DNA of 64,000 nt from NCBI RefSeq assembly GCF_001411555.2, contig NC_049907.1, positions 11,985,634 to 12,049,633 of the forward strand, given 5' to 3'. A model generated the notes under the pieces. The model did no database searches. It was not told the DNA's origin and saw only the letters and a program-made list of their open reading frames with translations. Position numbers and translations under genes: made by a program. This stretch comes from Juglans regia (lineage: Eukaryota > Streptophyta > Magnoliopsida > Fagales > Juglandaceae). Shown one piece after another: positions 47,036 to 58,302 of this stretch (its first letter is position 1; each line of letters opens with the position of its first letter).

Positions 47036-47526
47036 ACATTATTCAACAAAAATTGAGAGAGTGCATTTGAAGTGGATCAGCTGGGTAGCTGCACTCGATC
47101 TCAAGCACGTGGAGGTTTTCTTGGATAGCGATGGTGCATTTCCAGAATTTAAAATGATAAAAATAGAGGCTTGATGCCATTTGGTACCACATTATAAGGT
47201 GGGGGCCGGAGGCAGCATTCTTACCTTTTCGATCGGCTTTCATAACCTCCCTCGCTAATATCATGGCATGCTCTTACTTATGACAAACCCCTCTCGCTTA
47301 CATCACTAATATAATAATCCTCAAAAGATTTCACACGAATTGATCCCTATCAAACATTGACTTACTTTTGGATATAACCCCCATTTATTTATATTTTCCA
47401 ATTGGGAATTGCATAGCAACTCTCATTCTTTAATTTATTGCAACTTTTTTTTTTTATCCAAATTACGTAGCTCGTGATTCAGCACCTAGCTAGCACAAGT
47501 ACTGAAGACTTCAGATCTAGATCATA

Positions 47527-47571
<45 letters not shown>

Positions 47572-48381
47572 ATGGAAGATTATACAACCTTTTATCCCCA
47601 AACTATTATTAACTTTTCAATTTGCACAAGGAATTTTTTTTTTTTTTTCAAAATATTTTGATTTAAACCCTAAATTACCAATATATTTTTTTGCCCCTTT
47701 AAGATTGTATCAAGGAAAATGCTATTTATACATATAATTTTTACTTACATAACAACACATGTTAACGTATTAGCTATTGATATGGTGAAGATTATAAAAT
47801 TCGAATTTAAAAAAAAAAAATTGATAAAATGGGTCTTGTACATAAAATTGTAAATAAATTTGTAAGTACATGTAGCATTACTCTTATATCAAATGACTTA
47901 TTTTTCGTTTGATTTAGTGTTCGAATCTTAATCGAAGATGAAAAATGAAATATAAAGATTGATATAGAGTTTAATGCAAATTAGTACTTTCATACTAGTT
48001 TAGTATCCATATTGAAAGATCGATGAGTGTTTCGTGATCGAAAAGTTTAATTAATTGAAGTTAAAAAAGACAAAAAAAAGAGACTACCAAAGAGTTTTAA
48101 CTCAAACAAAACCTTTATCCCAACAATAATTATTCAATTTTTGGGTAGATGTGTGTATCTTATACAATGATTGTAAAGGGGCTGTGTTCTAACCGAATTT
48201 GATAGTTTTAATACAAAAAGGGATGGAGAGATCAGTATGATAACATTGTAGTAGTGTATAAGAACTCGATCGTTATCACGAATTTGTAATCAATTAATCT
48301 AAGAGAAAAGAAAAAGTAATTCCAACAAACAAACTGACTGGAAAAGATGCTCAATCAGTAGGTAACAGCGCGCTTATTGCA
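47036..48381. other. Intergenic; microsatellite, no gene
   Basis: AT-rich sequence with a perfect (TA)n run at about 47531-47567. No domain-bearing ORF on either strand. The ORF at 47043-47264 on the minus strand shows nothing recognisable. Confidence 0.6.
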
Positions 48382-48693
48382 TCAAACTGAGTCATCTGGT
48401 ACTGGACGAACGGGTTGACTCACCATTGGAACATTGTCCACCTCAGATAAGCTACATGCATCGGAAACGAAGATGGAAAACCAGACAAAGAGTGGCGTAA
48501 CAAGCAGAATGAGACCAAAGGGCACCATCCAGAGTTGACTGTTTGTGGGGTGGTATTCATACTCCCACCATCCCAGAGTTAAACCCCCCATCATCATCAC
48601 CATTAACGACCATAGATAAACTATTCTTTTCTTCAGTACTATCTCCTGCTCGTCCCTGAAACTTCCATCTCTCTCTTCCTTTAACGACCCCAT
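48382..48693 (-). CDS. Small membrane protein, 103 residues, function unknown
   Basis: Single coding exon with ATG at 48693 (MGSLKEERDGSFRDEQEIVL) and TGA at 48384-48382. Two membrane segments are clear: about residues 22-41 (KRIVYLWSLMVMMMGGLTLG) and about 53-76 (LWMVPFGLILLVTPLFVWFS), separated by a short acidic/aromatic loop (WWEYEYHPTNS). The N-terminus is charged and the C-terminus is polar with QPVRPVPDDSV. A GT-AG intron lies in the 5' UTR (48716-48809) and a TATA-rich stretch lies upstream. This layout supports a real small gene. I do not recognise the family, and no function can be given. Confidence 0.7.
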   Translation of the reverse strand: MGSLKEERDGSFRDEQEIVLKKRIVYLWSLMVMMMGGLTLGWWEYEYHPTNSQLWMVPFGLILLVTPLFVWFSIFVSDACSLSEVDNVPMVSQPVRPVPDDSV

Positions 48694-48715
48694 CAAACTA
48701 CATCCAAAACGACTT

Positions 48716-48809
48716 CTGGGAAGATTTTGAAGTTAGAAAAAGAAAGAGAAAACAGCAGTAGCACTATTGGTCTGTGTTCCCCAAAAAAAGAACAGAAAAA
48801 ATAACATAC
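48716..48809 (-). other. Likely 5' UTR intron of the small membrane-protein gene
   Basis: On the minus strand CCTCAG|GTATG at 48810/48809 and TTCCCAG|AAGTC at 48716/48715 give a 94-base intron with a polypyrimidine tract (tttctctttctttttc) before the acceptor. The upstream exon would run from about 48870 to 48810. Inferred from splice consensus, not from transcripts. Confidence 0.5.
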
Positions 48810-48880
48810 CTGAGGGATTTTGTAACTGGTTTATGCTGGCTGTGAGAATTAGAAGATCGAAGAAGAACTCGAGGTTTGGA

Positions 48881-48901
48881 ACTATATATATATATACATG
48901 C

Positions 48902-48937
<36 letters not shown>

Positions 48938-48938
48938 A
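48881..48938. repeat. Compound (TA)n/(TG)n microsatellite in promoter region
   Basis: tatatatatacatgcata, then a second TA run and tgtgtgtgtgtgtgtgtg. On the minus strand it lies just upstream of the presumed first exon of the small membrane-protein gene, where a TATA box would be expected. Confidence 0.9.
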
Positions 48939-50594
48939 AGGTGGGTGCTGCAACTGCTGGTGATCACGCAGCGGGAATATGGGAGAAAAAGGGGGACGGA
49001 TAGCCGGAGATAATTTGGTGTGTGGCGCGGGAGGGTAAGAGGCAAGCTAAGACCCATGACTGATGCTTTGGATTTTGCAATATATACAATTAGTTAAATT
49101 CAATTGAGGGTAGCATGAGACGTGCCTTTTGATCAAAGTTGTTACATGTTAAATATTGCATACATATAGAGGTAGGAGATCAAGACAATTACGTCTCAGG
49201 TTTTGAAACCTGCAGGTACGTACGTAGGGATCGAAAAGGAGCCATCTGGGGTAGATGATCTGTTTGTTTTGATCTATTCAGGTACTATCTCGTGGCTCTT
49301 TTGACGAATGGTTTGTTTATTTTTAGTAGATTAGATGGGTTTGCTATGGAACTCCCTTAGTGGCTTAATTAGTACATCATGTCTGCCTGTAAACATCATG
49401 CAATAATTAATTAAACTACTTAATTCTGATTAATAAATTACAAAACTAGTGGGATAGATTGATAGATAGATACTTGTTTTAAATTATTATATACAGTTGT
49501 TAATTAACAAAGGGGTATGGTAAACATTCCCTTTTAGTTGTTTTTTAGGAAAAATTTTTAATTCTTAAACATTCCCTTTTAGTTGGTCTTTGCATTGAGA
49601 ATTTTGACATATGATCATCCTATGTGAAAGCATCATATAAGAAACAAGTCTCTTAATTGTTTGCCCTTTTGATAAATTGTAAACGAAAAATACTAATGGA
49701 GTCGATACTAATTTGTTCGACATCTTGAGTTAAATTTTAAAAATAGTCGTGCTACACTCACCGAGAGTATTATAGCCTGAGGATAGCTTCCGATAAAGTC
49801 ATTTGATCTTTTTTTTCATTCATTTTTTTATGCTGATCTTAAATATTTTTAAAAAAATCATAATTTTATTAAAAAAATACTTTCTTAATTACTAAGTTAA
49901 AAAATAAAAAAGAGGGAGAGAATTTGTCTTGGGACCCATCCTAAGGACAACTAGCATTTCCCTAAAAAAAAAAAATACCCCAATAACATGCTTGCTACGT
50001 ACGTCAACAAAAAGTTTAAAACATAAGAAAATACATGAATAAGCCTCCCGTAAATCACAAAAAATTCGATGTAGGCACATGTGGTTTTCACACACCAACA
50101 CACTAGTGATCCGATTATGACAACTCAAGAGGAAAGTTCACTTCAAGAAAATAGATAAAAATCCTTTACTATAGTAAACTTGGGTGTATGAAGAAAGAGT
50201 ACACAAATTTTAAAATGAACAACTAAAGAAAAAAGGTGAAGAACAAAAAGAAGAAAAAGAAGTAGTAGCGGTTGCATCTGATGATGATGCGTTCATTGTT
50301 TAAAAGATTTATACTTGTTGTTTAGCCTAAGTGGGTAGGGATTCAATCTCATGTTACGGTTGCTAAGGATTGTTGTGTATTTAAGGGAAAAACATAAGTT
50401 GAGAAGTGCTCTTTAAGGGCATCAGATTTCCTTTACTATGGATACATAGACATCCGTGTAAAAACTCAAATACATGTGTCCCACTGCATATTTCATTGAT
50501 GATGATTGAAAGTTATATAAGATGATACTTTCTTTTTGTTTAGTTGAAAATCACAAGGGTGATACATTTGGGATGGTCATAGAGATGTGCTCAA
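48939..50594. other. Intergenic; no gene recognised
   Basis: AT-rich, with one MITE-like element at 49742-49965. A ccctttagttgktttttagg-like word is repeated at 49528-49545 and 49568-49585. No domain found. Confidence 0.55.
49742..49965. mobile_element. MITE-like element (gtgctacac ... agcattt ends)
   Basis: Starts gtcgtgctacactcaccgag and ends ggacaactagcatttcccta with an interior of ttttttcattcatttttt and cttaattactaagtt. It resembles 63331-63540 in both ends. The GATGCTA-type ends also recall 12230-12439. Confidence 0.55.
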
Positions 50595-50991
50595 TGTTAA
50601 ATATTATAACATGAACATTAATAAATGGATCTTTGATTTTGTATGATCCACAATAATAAATAATAATAGTAAAAGTCGTACCTTTCTCCATCTGTTTGAT
50701 GAAGAAATAAATCTGGCTATGAGAGAAGGATCACCCTAGCAACTTGGCCTCACTAGTGTCTCCCGATGGCTAGAGGCACTCTAATGTTGTAGATGAGAAC
50801 CCTTTAACCCCTCTGTCCTATTTATAGATTTCTGGCCATCATGAAATCTAAGTCTTTAAGTTAGACTATAATTAGAGATAAGAGTTAATCTTATCTCTTA
50901 GGAGTTTAAATCCCATTATAACTCTAACAACTATTTAAAACTCTATCAGATATGGGTGAGTGGGACATAGAGTTCAAATAGAACTCTTACA
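50595..50991 (-). mobile_element. 3' LTR of young Ty1/copia
   Basis: 397 bp, plus-strand TGTTAAATATTATAAC to GAACTCTTACA; on the minus strand it begins TGTAAGAGTTC next to the polypurine tract AAGTGGGAGAA. It matches 57265-57647 with about fifteen differences in 383 bases. A TATA-like ctatttatag lies at about 50817. Confidence 0.9.
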
Positions 50992-51004
50992 TTCTCCCAC
51001 TTGG
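50992..51004 (-). other. Polypurine tract of young copia
   Basis: Minus strand CCAAGTGGGAGAA directly precedes the LTR; the same CAAGTGGGAGA wording is standard at this position in plant copia elements. Confidence 0.85.
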
Positions 51005-51437
51005 CCCATACGCCCATAAATGATATTTTCCGTTCATGAGTTTATTACAGGAAATTAACCATACTGTGCAAATTCATTTCCTGAAAATTTTCATAGCTTA
51101 ATTTACATTTTATGAGTTCCGTAATATCAATGTCAAACTAGATACTAATGCGAGTCATGGCGGTCCTCTGTTATATAATCAACAAATTCCCTTCCATGTA
51201 CCACAACATCAGTAACCTAATTTAACATGATCTTTGATTGGGATAATTAAGGCTAATGCTATAATGCCTTAGGTTTCAATTCATGTCTATTGTTGACATT
51301 ATCTTGTCATCATTCATCCACATCATTTAATGTATATATAAAGTGGAAAGACAAGAAAAACAGAAACAAAATAACCATAATAGATATCATTAAGTGTCAA
51401 AATAGAATTCAAAACATTTACAAGCTCATTAACATGT

Positions 51438-54197
51438 TCATATCATAAGACCCATTCTATCAACATGTTCCTTAAATAGCTTTGCTACTAGACCCTTTGT
51501 TAATGGGTCTGCTATCATGAGCATAGTACTAATATGTTCTATGGACACTGTTTGTTTCTGTACTTCCTCCTTAACGCTTAGGTATTTGAGCTCCATGTGC
51601 TTGGCACCTTTAGAATACCTATCGTTCTTGGAAAAAAATACTGCAGAGGAATTATCACAATAAATTCTCAGCGGCCTGGCTATAGAGTCGATAACTCCAA
51701 GCCCTGAAATAAAGTTCCTCAGCCATAAACCATGTACTATGGCCTCAAAGCATGCCACAAACTCAGCCTCCATTATAGATGAAGCAGTGATGGTTTGCTT
51801 CATACTTCTCTATGAGATCGCTCCACCAGCCAGCAGGAAAACATAACCAGAAGTGGATTTCCTGCTATCAGAGCAACCAGCAAAATCAGAGTCTGAGTAT
51901 CCAGTTACCTCCAAAATGTCAGTTCTTCTGAAGGTAAGCTGGTAATCCTTAGTTCCTTGCAAATATCGCAATACCCTCTTTGCTGCTTTCCAATGAGACA
52001 TCCCTGGGTTACTTTGGTAGCGCCCAAGCATGCCAACTGCAAAACTAATATCTGGCCTCGTGCAAATCTGTGCATATATCAAGCTCCCCACGACTGATGC
52101 ATAGGGGATTTTTGCCATCTCTTTGCGCTCCCACTCATTTTTAGGACACTGAGATAGGCTAAACTTATCACCTTTTGATATTGGAGTGTCCAGTGATGAA
52201 CAACTTTTCATGCCAAATCTCTCAAGAACTCTTTCTATGTAACTTTTCTGAGACAATCCCAACAGTCCTTGTTTTCGATCTCGAAAAATTTCGATTCCGA
52301 TCACAAAAGATGCCTCACCCATATCTTTCATTTCAAAGTTCTTAGAGAGAAAACCCTTGGTTTCATAAAGTAAGCCAAGATCACTGCTAGCTAACAAGAT
52401 ATCATCAACATACAGAATCAAAATTATGAACTTACTCCCACTGACCTTTAGGTATATACATCGATCAACAATGTTTTCTTTAAATCCAAAGGCAGTAATG
52501 GTATCATTGAATTTTAAGTACCATTGTCGGGAAGTTTGCTTAAGTCCGTATATTGATTTCTTAAGCTTACATACTAGGTGATCCTTGCCCTTTTCTGAGT
52601 AGCCTTCTGGCTGCTCCATGTAGACCTCTTCATCCAAACTTCCATTTAAAAATGTCGTTTTCACATCCATCTGGTGTAACTCTAAATCATAATGAGCCAC
52701 CAATGCCATAATGATCCTGAAAAAGTCCTTTTTAGATACTGGAGAAAAAGTCTCTTTGTAATCAATGCCTTCTTTCTGAGTGAAACCCTTGGCAACAAGT
52801 CTGGCCTTATATCGTTCAATATTGCCTTTTGAGTCGCGTTTGGTCTTAAAGACCCATTTACACCCGACTCTTTTACTCCCTTCAGGTAATTCAACGAGAT
52901 CCCAGACTTGATTTTCATCCATGGATTTCAATTCTTCTTTCATGGCATCGATCCATTTACTAGAATCATTTCCGTGTATAGCTTGTGAAAATGTTAGTGG
53001 ATCTTTACTTGTCCCAATGTCAAATTCAGATTCCTGGAGATACACCACATAGTCTGTTGAAATAGCAGGTCTTCGATCTCTCTGAGACCTGCGTAAGACA
53101 ACCTGTTCTGGTGACTCCGAATTTGGTTCGTCAGTGATATTATCATTCTGAGATGGATAATCATTTACATGTTCCAATGTATCATTGTGATGATCAATTA
53201 GAGGAACTATTATCCTTTCTGAGGATGTAGGTATAGGGACATCTATCCGTACTTCCTCAATTATCACATCTCTGGGTTCAATTCTCCCACTGATCTCACC
53301 AAATTCAATGAATTTAGCATTTCCTGTTTCCACTATTCTCGGACTGTGATTAGGACAGTAAAACCTATACCCTTTGGATCTCTCTGGGTACCCAATAAAG
53401 TACCCGCTTACAGTTCTAGGATCCAATTTCCTTTCATGTGGATTGTAAAGTCTCGCTTCGGCTGGGCAACCCCAAACATGCATGTGCCTTAAACTTGGTG
53501 TCCTACCAGTCCATAGCTCGAAAGGAGTTTTTGGAACTGACTTACTAGGAACTCGGTTTAAGATATACATTGCCGTCTTAATAGCTTCACCCCACAGTGA
53601 TTTGGGTAAGGTAGTATTGCTTACCATACTTCTGACCATATCCAATAAGGTCCGATTACGCCTTTCAGCAACACCGTTCTGCTGTGGCGTCCCGGGCATC
53701 GTATATTGTGCAACAATGCCACGCTGTTCAAGAAGTTTGGCGAATGGGCCAGGGTTACGGCCCGATTCATCATACTTTCCATAATATTCTCCACCTCGAT
53801 CCGACCTGATGATTTTCACTTTTTTATCTAACTGCCTTTCCACCTCCATGAGAAATACCTCAAGTACTGAAACAGCTTGAGATTTCTCATGTAGTAGGTA
53901 GATATATCCAAACCGTGAAAAATCATCAATAAAGGTGATAAAATATTTTTCTCCACCAAAACATTCAGTGGAGAATGGTCCACATATATCAGTGTGAATT
54001 ATTTCAAGAAGCCCTTTACTTCTTGTGGCACCTTTCTTAGTATGTTTGGTTTGCTTTCCTTTAATGCAATTCACACACACTTCAAGATTAGTAAAATCAA
54101 GATGCGGAAGTATCCCTTCTTTTACTAATCTTTGTAACCGTTCTTTGGAGATATGCCCCAATCTTTTATGCCACAAGTCATAAGAATTTTCATTCAT
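51438..54197 (-). pseudogene. Copia Pol: integrase, reverse transcriptase, RNase H (one in-frame stop)
   Basis: One frame from 54197 to 51438 with a single TAG at 51810-51808. Order: GAG-pre-integrase with HKRLGHISKERLQRLV and CVNCIKGKQTK (zinc-binding H and C residues), integrase core (IHTDICGPF, DRGGEYYGKY, TPQQNGVAERRNRTLLDM), reverse transcriptase (VGCKWVFKTK, ARLVAKGFTQKEGIDYKETF, QMDVKTTFLNG, LILYVDDILL with catalytic YVDD) and RNase H (MEAEFVACFEA, YCDNSSAVFFSKNDR, KHMELKYLSV). The stop replaces the Trp of the AISWRS motif (TGG to TAG). Otherwise well preserved, consistent with a recent insertion. Confidence 0.9.
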
Positions 54198-54604
54198 AAT
54201 GTTTCTTTTAGTTCCAATACATGTTTCATGGTACTGAGTATAGGTATTTTTAATAAATGTATTATCGAGGCAAAGTCGATAAAGACCATCGGAAAGAAAC
54301 CCAAACCAATAGATAAATCATTTCGAAATAAATTGAAACTACCATTATGGAACGAAAAAGAATAACCATCAGTATCAAGTCTGGATAAGGAAATCAAATT
54401 ACGCCTCACAGAAGGCACATATACTGTGTTATGAAGGTCTAAATATTGACCGGTACTTAAAACCAAACGAAAAGTTCCTACGGCTAAAACTTCAGCCTTA
54501 TTATCGTTTCCCATAAAGATAAATCGTTCACTGGGACTTGGTGTTTGGCTTGTAAGGTATCCCTGCATGGTTATAGAAACATGAACATTAGCACCTGAAT
54601 CTAA
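54194..54604 (-). pseudogene. Copia protease segment
   Basis: In frame with gag after a TAG. The first residues are LDSGANVHVS, the D-S-G active site of the copia protease, followed by VLAVGTFRLVLSTGQYLDLH and NTVYVPSVRRNLISLSRLD. The TAG at 54605-54607 replaces the first or second Trp of the usual WWLDSGA, and the frame is lost again at 54194, where a one-base shift leads into the Pol frame (54197). Confidence 0.85.
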
Positions 54605-55490
54605 CTACCAAGAGTTAGTGGGAACATTTACAAGGTTTGATTCAAAACATACAAAGGCAAGTGACTTACCTTTCTTTTCAAACCAAGCCTTACATTTCGG
54701 ACACTCAGCTTTCATGTGTCCATGCTTCCCACAAAAGTAGCATTTGCTACTGTTATGTTGAACCTGATTAACTTTCTCAGGCTGCTTTCCTTTCGGTGGT
54801 CCAATTCGTTTCATCTTGCCATACTGGTGCTTTTTCTTTCCGGCTTCTTTGGTCACAAAATTAACAGAGTAATGACCTTGTTGTTTCAGTCTCGCTTCTT
54901 CCTGAACTACCATACTTGCCAACTCATTCACATTCCATTTGTCTTTAATAGAATTATAATGCATCTGGAATGGACCATACTGAGGTGGCAATGAGTTCAG
55001 AATAAACTGAACAATGAAGGACTCCTCAACTTTCATTCCAAGAGTTTGTAATCTAGCGGCAATATTGGTCATTTCAAGGATATGCTCTTGCATTCCTTTA
55101 GCACCATCATATTTCATGGTGGTAAGTCTAGCCATAAGTGTTCCTGCTAAAGATTTATCTGCGGACCTAAATCTCTCCTCAGCATTTTTCAAAAAAATTT
55201 GGGCTTCCTCAGCACTAGGGAGTGAATTTTTTATATTTTCAGCTATGGTCATTTTCATGAACATCAAACTCAGCCTATTTGATCTCTCCCATTGTTTATA
55301 AGACTCTCTCTGATCTCTATCACTATTCTCAGTGATGGGTGGTGGTTTTGGACTCGTAAGTGATGAGTCCAAGTCAAGGACTCCCAAGGTGAACCTAACT
55401 CGCTCAACCCATTCAGAAAAATTAGAGCCAGTCAAAACAGGAACAGATGAAGTTTGTGAGTGTAGTGATGTAGGTACGCTTACTGCAAGA
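54605..55490 (-). pseudogene. Copia Gag (UBN2 type with CCHC zinc knuckle)
   Basis: Coding from about 55490 to the stop at 54605. Opens LTGSNFSEWVERVRFTLGVL, continues with the capsid-like UBN2 part (TMKYDGAKGMQEHILEMTNI, FILNSLPPQYGPFQMHYNSI) and a zinc knuckle CYFCGKHGHMKAEC. No ATG is found in frame before LTGSN: stops precede it at about 55500 and a TTTTCTTGCAG splice-acceptor-like word lies there, so the start may be upstream after splicing or lost. The protein packages element RNA in virus-like particles. Confidence 0.85.
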
Positions 55491-57250
55491 AAATTTTATC
55501 ACATAATGCTTTGAGTTAGACACTTATAAATAATAGTCAGAATTTAAACAATTATGGATAAACTAATAGTATCATCAAGACCCTCCTTTGGGAGTAGATC
55601 TTAATACACAAAGTGTTCTCACCAGTATTAAATTCTGTGGATGAACTAGTTGTATCATCAGAATTCTCCTTTGGGAGTAAACTCTGATATACAAAGTGTT
55701 CCCTCCAATCTTTACTTTTGATGGATGAACTAGAAGTGTCATCAAGACCCTCCTTTGGGAGTAGATCTTGACACACAAATTGTTCACTCCATCATATCCA
55801 CCTTACTATGGGTTTAATGATTTATCATAAAAATTAAGAAAATCTTGTACCTTTGGGCAACCAATATTTTCTTAATTTTTGAAGTAAATCATTTGCCCTA
55901 TATTGGATAAAATATGCATGACATAATAATAGCCAAAATAAACAATTCATACATGTATTTAATAATATGCATAAAATCTAATTAATACATGTATATAATA
56001 ATAACATGTTAATAAATTTAATACATGTCCTTAACAATAATAACATGTATAAAATTCAATTTTATACCAACAATAACATGTTAATAAAAATTAATATATG
56101 TCTTTAACAATAATAACATGCATAAAATAACAGAAAATAAATTCCAGAATTTTTTTTTTAAATAAAAAATAATATAATATTATTATAATATAATATAATA
56201 TAACCGGTCCGGGTCTGGACCGGACCGTACAGTAACCCGGGCGGAAACCCGGTTCAGTGATGAGGCTGGTTAACACAGTAGACCAGAATTCGGGCCTACT
56301 GTACAAGGCCCAATACAATTCTGTTTTTTTTTTTTTTTTAATATATACCTTTCTCTCGGGCTGGGCCAAGGCCCACGGCTCAGGCCCTTTACAAAACAGA
56401 AAAACAAGAAAATACAATAAAAACTCGGGTTGGGCCAAGACCCACGGCCCAGACCCGTATCAATTATAAGAAACCCTACGGTTTCTTTCTCTCCCGCCCA
56501 CAGTGCTACATCATATCCTTTCTTCTGTGATGGCGCCGCAGCACACACAGACCAGCCTCATCCCGCAATGGTGGACGTTGCCGGCGAGGAAGAGCTCGGC
56601 AAGGGTCTCCGTCCACCTCTTGCCGCCGACATCCAAGTCACGGTTCATTTTTTTTTTTTTTTTTACTGCTTTTCTCCTCAAAACCGCCGTGGGCAGTGGG
56701 CTTGAGAGCCCTCTGCCGCCGTTACAGAGATGCCGGCGAGGAGGTTCTCAGCCTCCTCGCGGCGCCGTCCTTCCTCAGGGTTTTATATAGGCAGGAACGG
56801 CACCCATTCGGGACTTCACAGTCCCATTGTGCCGTCCCGTCTAGCTCCTTGCACAGCAGCGTGTAGAGACACGGCCACTACTCACAGTGGTTCCACCATA
56901 TACGGTGGTTCCTCAACCTCAACCACACGGTTCCACCAGAGTTGTTATTGGAATTTTTTTTTTTTTTTTATTACCAACACGCATCAATGTAAACAATGCG
57001 TAATATTTGAAATACACTCAACCAAAACAGATGCAAGTAATCGTAACAGGAGAAATAGGTACAAAACCGAAATATATTAATAATTATCAATGCATCGTAA
57101 TTTCATATTACATAGAAACAATCGTTATAAAATTTTCCTCAGATTGTAAAAACAATGTTTTTAATCTTTCACAGAATGATAAAATCATAATATATGAAAG
57201 CACATGTTTACTATAAATTTTATTGAGATCATAAAAATCTATAACCTGAA
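55491..57250 (-). other. Long leader of young copia element
   Basis: About 1.75 kb between primer site and gag, long for a plant copia. It contains three 83-84 bp tandem units (55556-55806), an AT-rich stretch (55850-56200), a GC-rich part (56200-56940) with palindromic ccggtcc...ggaccgg and several gggccaaggcccac words, and long T-tracts at about 56323, 56648 and 56956. ORFs in the GC-rich part, for example 56503-56790 on the plus strand, run through T-tracts and show no domain. Confidence 0.6.
55556..55806 (-). repeat. Three 83-84 bp tandem units in copia leader
   Basis: Units start at 55556, 55639 and 55723 (ggatraactar...tatcatcarra). Each contains ctcctttgggagtaratct. On the minus strand they can be read as a repetitive peptide containing LLPKEG.DDT and SSSS, but with frame changes. 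Confidence 0.85.
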
Positions 57251-57262
57251 GCTCTGATACCA
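57251..57262 (-). other. Primer binding site of young copia
   Basis: Minus strand TGGTATCAGAGC, the exact initiator-tRNA-Met-type site, two bases inside the LTR that starts at 57265. It confirms minus-strand orientation. Confidence 0.95.
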
Positions 57263-57264
57263 CA

Positions 57265-57647
57265 TGTTAAATATTTTAACATGAACATTAATAAATGGAT
57301 CTTTGATTTTGTATGATCCACAATAATAAACAGTAATAATAAAAGATGTACCTTTCTCCATCTGTTTGATGAAGAAATTAATCTGGCTATGAGAGAAGGA
57401 TCACCCTAGCAACTTGGCCTCACTAGTGTCTTCCGATGGCTAGAGGCACTCTAATGTTGTAGGTGAGAACCCTTTAACCCCTCAGTCCTATTTATAGATT
57501 TCTGGCCATCATGAAATCTAAGTCTTTGAGTCAGACTATAATTAGAGATAAAAGTTAATCTTATCTCTTAGGAGTTTAAATCCCATTATAACTCTAACAC
57601 TATTTAAAACTCTATCAGATATGGGTGAGTGGGACATAGAGTTCAAA
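57265..57647 (-). mobile_element. 5' LTR of young copia, cut by gap
   Basis: Matches the LTR at 50595-50991 (first 383 bases); the last ~14 bases fall into the gap. The same ctatttatag TATA-like box is at about 57487. Confidence 0.9.
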
Positions 57648-57747
57648 NNNNNNNNNNNNNNNNNNNNNNNNNNNNNNNNNNNNNNNNNNNNNNNNNNNNN
57701 NNNNNNNNNNNNNNNNNNNNNNNNNNNNNNNNNNNNNNNNNNNNNNN
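57648..57747. other. Assembly gap (100 N)
   Basis: A run of exactly 100 N, the usual placeholder for a gap of unknown size. It falls at the end of the copia LTR, so the order and distance of the sequence to the right are not certain. Confidence 0.99.
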
Positions 57748-58182
57748 CAATGGTAATTGTAAAATTAAGAAGCGTCCGTCACATATGTTAACATATATTA
57801 TAAACATAAGTATAATTAGTAATTTTACATGGTAATCAGACCCAGGTTTTGACCCTATACTTCACTTTATTAATTAAATACTTTATATTATACTTATTTA
57901 TTTAGAGAAATAGACTCATATGTGAGAGATGGTATTAAAATATATCATAAATATAATAAATTCTCTCTTCCGATCATCTTCACTTTTCGGGGCAATCGAT
58001 GAGTTTACAACATTTCTGCTATGTTATTCTAAGGGGTGTGAACATCAAACGGTGTATCCTTCGAATGATATTCTCTAACATGTGAAGACAACCCAAGACG
58101 AAACGGTTTCGTCCAACGGTCACCAAATTCAAAATTTTGGTGGACTAAACGATAGTGTCGTTCAGCCAAGGGAGGATAAAAT

Positions 58183-58210
58183 GGGCAAAAACGACATTGT
58201 CGTTTTGCCC
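58183..58210. repeat. Perfect-stem hairpin in copia leader
   Basis: gggcaaaa and acgacattgtcgttttgccc fold into a stem of about 12 base pairs with a tiny loop. A smaller one, aacgatagtgtcgtt, is at about 58149-58163. Both lie in the leader of copia fragment A. Confidence 0.8.
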
Positions 58211-58302
58211 AATTCTGAAGAAAAATTTTTGAAGCCGAGCCACCAAGCCGTTCTCTGAGCCGAGATTCAAGTCGATTCCTGAGCCGAGCTGCGAACGGAA
58301 GT

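Noticed and set aside
47043..47264. Minus-strand ORF of 73 codons
   Set aside because: No domain, no promoter or splice context, and it begins at a MITE-like border.
48694..48696. A start one codon before the ATG of the small membrane protein
   Set aside because: The codon is TTG; the first ATG is at 48693-48691, so the protein is 103 residues.
56091..57080. Several ORFs of 90-116 codons on both strands in the copia leader
   Set aside because: They read through long T/A runs giving Phe or Lys strings, overlap each other in several frames and show no domain.
57629..57835. ORF spanning the N run
   Set aside because: Most of it is unknown sequence; it is an artefact of the gap.
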